NCBI GenBank assembly: GCA_027623555.1
Contig: JAQBSZ010000002.1
Location: 186,001 to 250,000 of the forward strand
DNA from: Pseudomonadota bacterium
Lineage (GTDB): Bacteria > Pseudomonadota > Gammaproteobacteria > Pseudomonadales > Pseudohongiellaceae
DNA: 64,000 nucleotides
Direction: 5' to 3'
Positions 62,584-64,000 of the stretch are shown in pieces; positions within the stretch are counted from its first letter, which is position 1; each line of letters begins with the position of its first letter. A model generated the notes under the pieces. That model searched no databases and had not been told where the DNA came from. It saw only the letters and a program-made list of their open reading frames with translations. The position numbers and the translations under genes are program-made.

Positions 62584-64000
62584 TTAGCGTTCAAACTGAA
62601 TCGCGGAAGCGTCGAAAGATAGTGAGCTGGTGTCTGCCGGGCACAGGTTCAGTGTGACACTCCTTTGCAGAGTCAGCATGGTACTGTCGGTCATCTCCAG
62701 GAACAGGATTCCCGCGATGGCCTGGGCATGGCCGGAAGTCAGGGACGCTTCTCGGTTGCGCAAGTCATTCCAGCAATAGATTGCATTTCCAGTGCTGATC
62801 TCGCTAAACCGTCTGTTCACTGAGCCAGCCTCCTGGTAATCAAAGTAGTAGGCATCAATACCCACGTCACTATTGCCAACCGACAGCACACCGACATTTT
62901 GCGGCTGCTTATTGGACGGAACCAGCGCTATATGGTCGTTTTCCCCGAAATCGGTGCTTCCTTGCAGGTACCAGCGGCCTTGGGCAGTTTCGGCCACATC
63001 CAGGGCTACCGTCCCGCACACCGGCAGATCCTGCCGCGCGACACCGAGTCCGGCAACCAGTCCGACTTTTTCGGGCCCTGGCACGTAGTAATCGTAGGGG
63101 CAGACGACATAAAGCTGATCGGAATTAACCAGGCGATCCGGGTTGCTGAAGAACAGTGGATCAATTCGGGAATCTCTCAGGCCAAAATCAAGCGCGGCAG
63201 AGAGTTGCCCAAGCCCGCCACCGGCAGTCCCCGGCACGGCGCCGACTGCGATTTCTACACTTACCGGGTGGCTGCAGAAGCGGTACTCATCAGTACCAGA
63301 AACATACTGCTGGCAGTTACCTTCGCTTACCAGCAGGTTCTGAAGGGTCTGGTTAAGCGTAGAGAGATGGTCAAAATAACCGCTGACTTCGGGGCAGGTC
63401 GTGAAGTTCAGGGAGTAGTCGGTACCCCCGGCGCTGAGATTCTCTACCACGTTGATCTGGATGATCTCGATATCTGCCGGGGGACGCACGTTGCATGGCT
63501 GGGGATTGTCCTGCAACATCATGTAAGTGTGCACAGTGGGGAAGGTATGGCCCGATGGATTTGTCGCACCCAGGGGATCGATCTGGTTATAGGCATCACT
63601 TTCAAGGGGATCGACACTGAACAGTTGCCGGCTGTTTCCACAGCTCTCAGCAGTTCCTGCAACGGCAAGCTCCGAAACTACTACAATGCTGTCATAAGCC
63701 AGGGAATCGACATCCAGTTCGCCATTGGCGACGGCATCGGTACCGAAGTAGAACGTGTAAGTGCCAGCTGGCAGCCCGGTGCCGTTGAGCAGTTCCAATG
63801 CGGAAGTTTTAATCAGGGGTTGCTGGTAGGCTACAGAGAATTCTGTGGTCCAGGTGTTGCCGTCAAAGTAATAGATGTCGTCAGGCGAGGGCAGTGAAGT
63901 AACCACCGCATTCCACCAGTCGTGGTTTATGGTTTCGGCACTACCCGGTTGACTGATGGCGATAGAGATAATATCGCTGGTAGTGATGCGCTGAGGGGAC
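62584..64000 (-). CDS. Large secreted protein of unknown function (5' end beyond window)
   Basis: The frame stays open from the window's right edge, so the N-terminus is missing; at least 470 residues are visible. Composition is Asn-, Ser- and Asp-rich, with many Cys (CGNSRQLF, CNVRPP, CPEVSGYF, CQQYVSG, CSHPVS, CPYDYYV, CGTVA, CWNDLRN, CPADTSS) likely in disulfides, which indicates an extracytoplasmic beta-rich protein. LPAGTYTFYFGTD is a typical lectin-like strand pattern. No known domain. Confidence 0.55.
   Translation of the reverse strand, partial: SPQRITTSDIISIAISQPGSAETINHDWWNAVVTSLPSPDDIYYFDGNTWTTEFSVAYQQPLIKTSALELLNGTGLPAGTYTFYFGTDAVANGELDVDSLAYDSIVVVSELAVAGTAESCGNSRQLFSVDPLESDAYNQIDPLGATNPSGHTFPTVHTYMMLQDNPQPCNVRPPADIEIIQINVVENLSAGGTDYSLNFTTCPEVSGYFDHLSTLNQTLQNLLVSEGNCQQYVSGTDEYRFCSHPVSVEIAVGAVPGTAGGGLGQLSAALDFGLRDSRIDPLFFSNPDRLVNSDQLYVVCPYDYYVPGPEKVGLVAGLGVARQDLPVCGTVALDVAETAQGRWYLQGSTDFGENDHIALVPSNKQPQNVGVLSVGNSDVGIDAYYFDYQEAGSVNRRFSEISTGNAIYCWNDLRNREASLTSGHAQAIAGILFLEMTDSTMLTLQRSVTLNLCPADTSSLSFDASAIQFER

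Noticed and set aside
1-64000. rRNA, tRNA, prophage and full insertion sequences
   Set aside because: I looked for tRNA-like folds, transposase and phage proteins and saw none; only a MITE without transposase is present.

Overview
The window looks like a chromosomal segment from a free-living aerobic gammaproteobacterium, probably marine or soil. I infer this from overall protein character rather than a marker gene: there is no rRNA, tRNA or ribosomal protein here. Supporting signs are a CopC/CopD pair, NfsA, a DegQ-type HtrA, a CadC-like regulator, SURF1, many SDR, acyl-CoA and hotdog enzymes, and several secreted PQQ dehydrogenases with c-type cytochromes. No phage or conjugation genes are visible. 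Mobile DNA is limited to one 250-bp MITE and some small repeats.

Layout. 1-1.3 kb: end of an ABC-2 exporter operon. 1.4-3.7 kb: a promoter, an Arg-rich leader peptide and a terminator precede a GNAT acetyltransferase and a class-III aminotransferase, which looks like an attenuator. 3.7-7.8 kb: two short operons of MDR, SDR and acyl-CoA dehydrogenase enzymes. 7.9-11.3 kb: a tightly coupled four-gene operon (GT2, nucleosidase-like protein, SPL-type radical SAM protein, SDR), followed by a diverged remnant of a second SDR 3' end. 11.6-20 kb: copper proteins (CopC, CopD and two secreted CopC-like paralogues), a CadC-like regulator divergent from an HtrA gene with a frameshifted signal peptide, a serine hydrolase, NfsA and a thioesterase. 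20-27.6 kb: secreted haem/copper proteins, SURF1, two small membrane proteins, a Tat-type aldo/keto reductase and two secreted PDFxGxW proteins.

27.6-32.4 kb is a small accessory region. It holds a 51-bp hairpin repeat array, a three-gene ZorA/ZorB-like motor operon with an unrecognised Cys-containing third gene, a nitronate monooxygenase and a HigB/HigA-type toxin-antitoxin pair under a perfect palindrome. 35-40.5 kb (minus strand) is an operon starting with a fused F420 FO synthase (FbiC). It continues with a membrane-anchored split-barrel-like protein, an NAD(P)-binding epimerase-like protein, a polytopic flippase-like protein and a CDP-alcohol phosphatidyltransferase, so F420 chemistry is linked to membrane lipid or isoprenoid-type genes. 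40.6-50.6 kb carries an amidohydrolase, an Eis-like acetyltransferase, a second DUF1232 protein, hotdog proteins, an MBL hydrolase fused to a cyclic-nucleotide-binding domain, an AhpD-like protein and an SDR.

50.6-64 kb: a HicB antitoxin next to a hicA killed by two nonsense codons, a 72-bp palindrome-bearing repeat array that includes the 3' end of the next gene, three PQQ dehydrogenases, a patatin, an IS5-type MITE, a Tat-exported flavoprotein resembling spermidine dehydrogenase, a dihaem cytochrome c paired with a PQQ dehydrogenase carrying the lanthanide-type Asp pair, and a large secreted protein running off the right edge.

The best candidates for something undescribed are the ZorAB-like three-gene operon, the F420/lipid operon, the nucleosidase-SPL operon and the Arg-rich leader attenuator. 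All assignments are from reading the sequence; no search was run.
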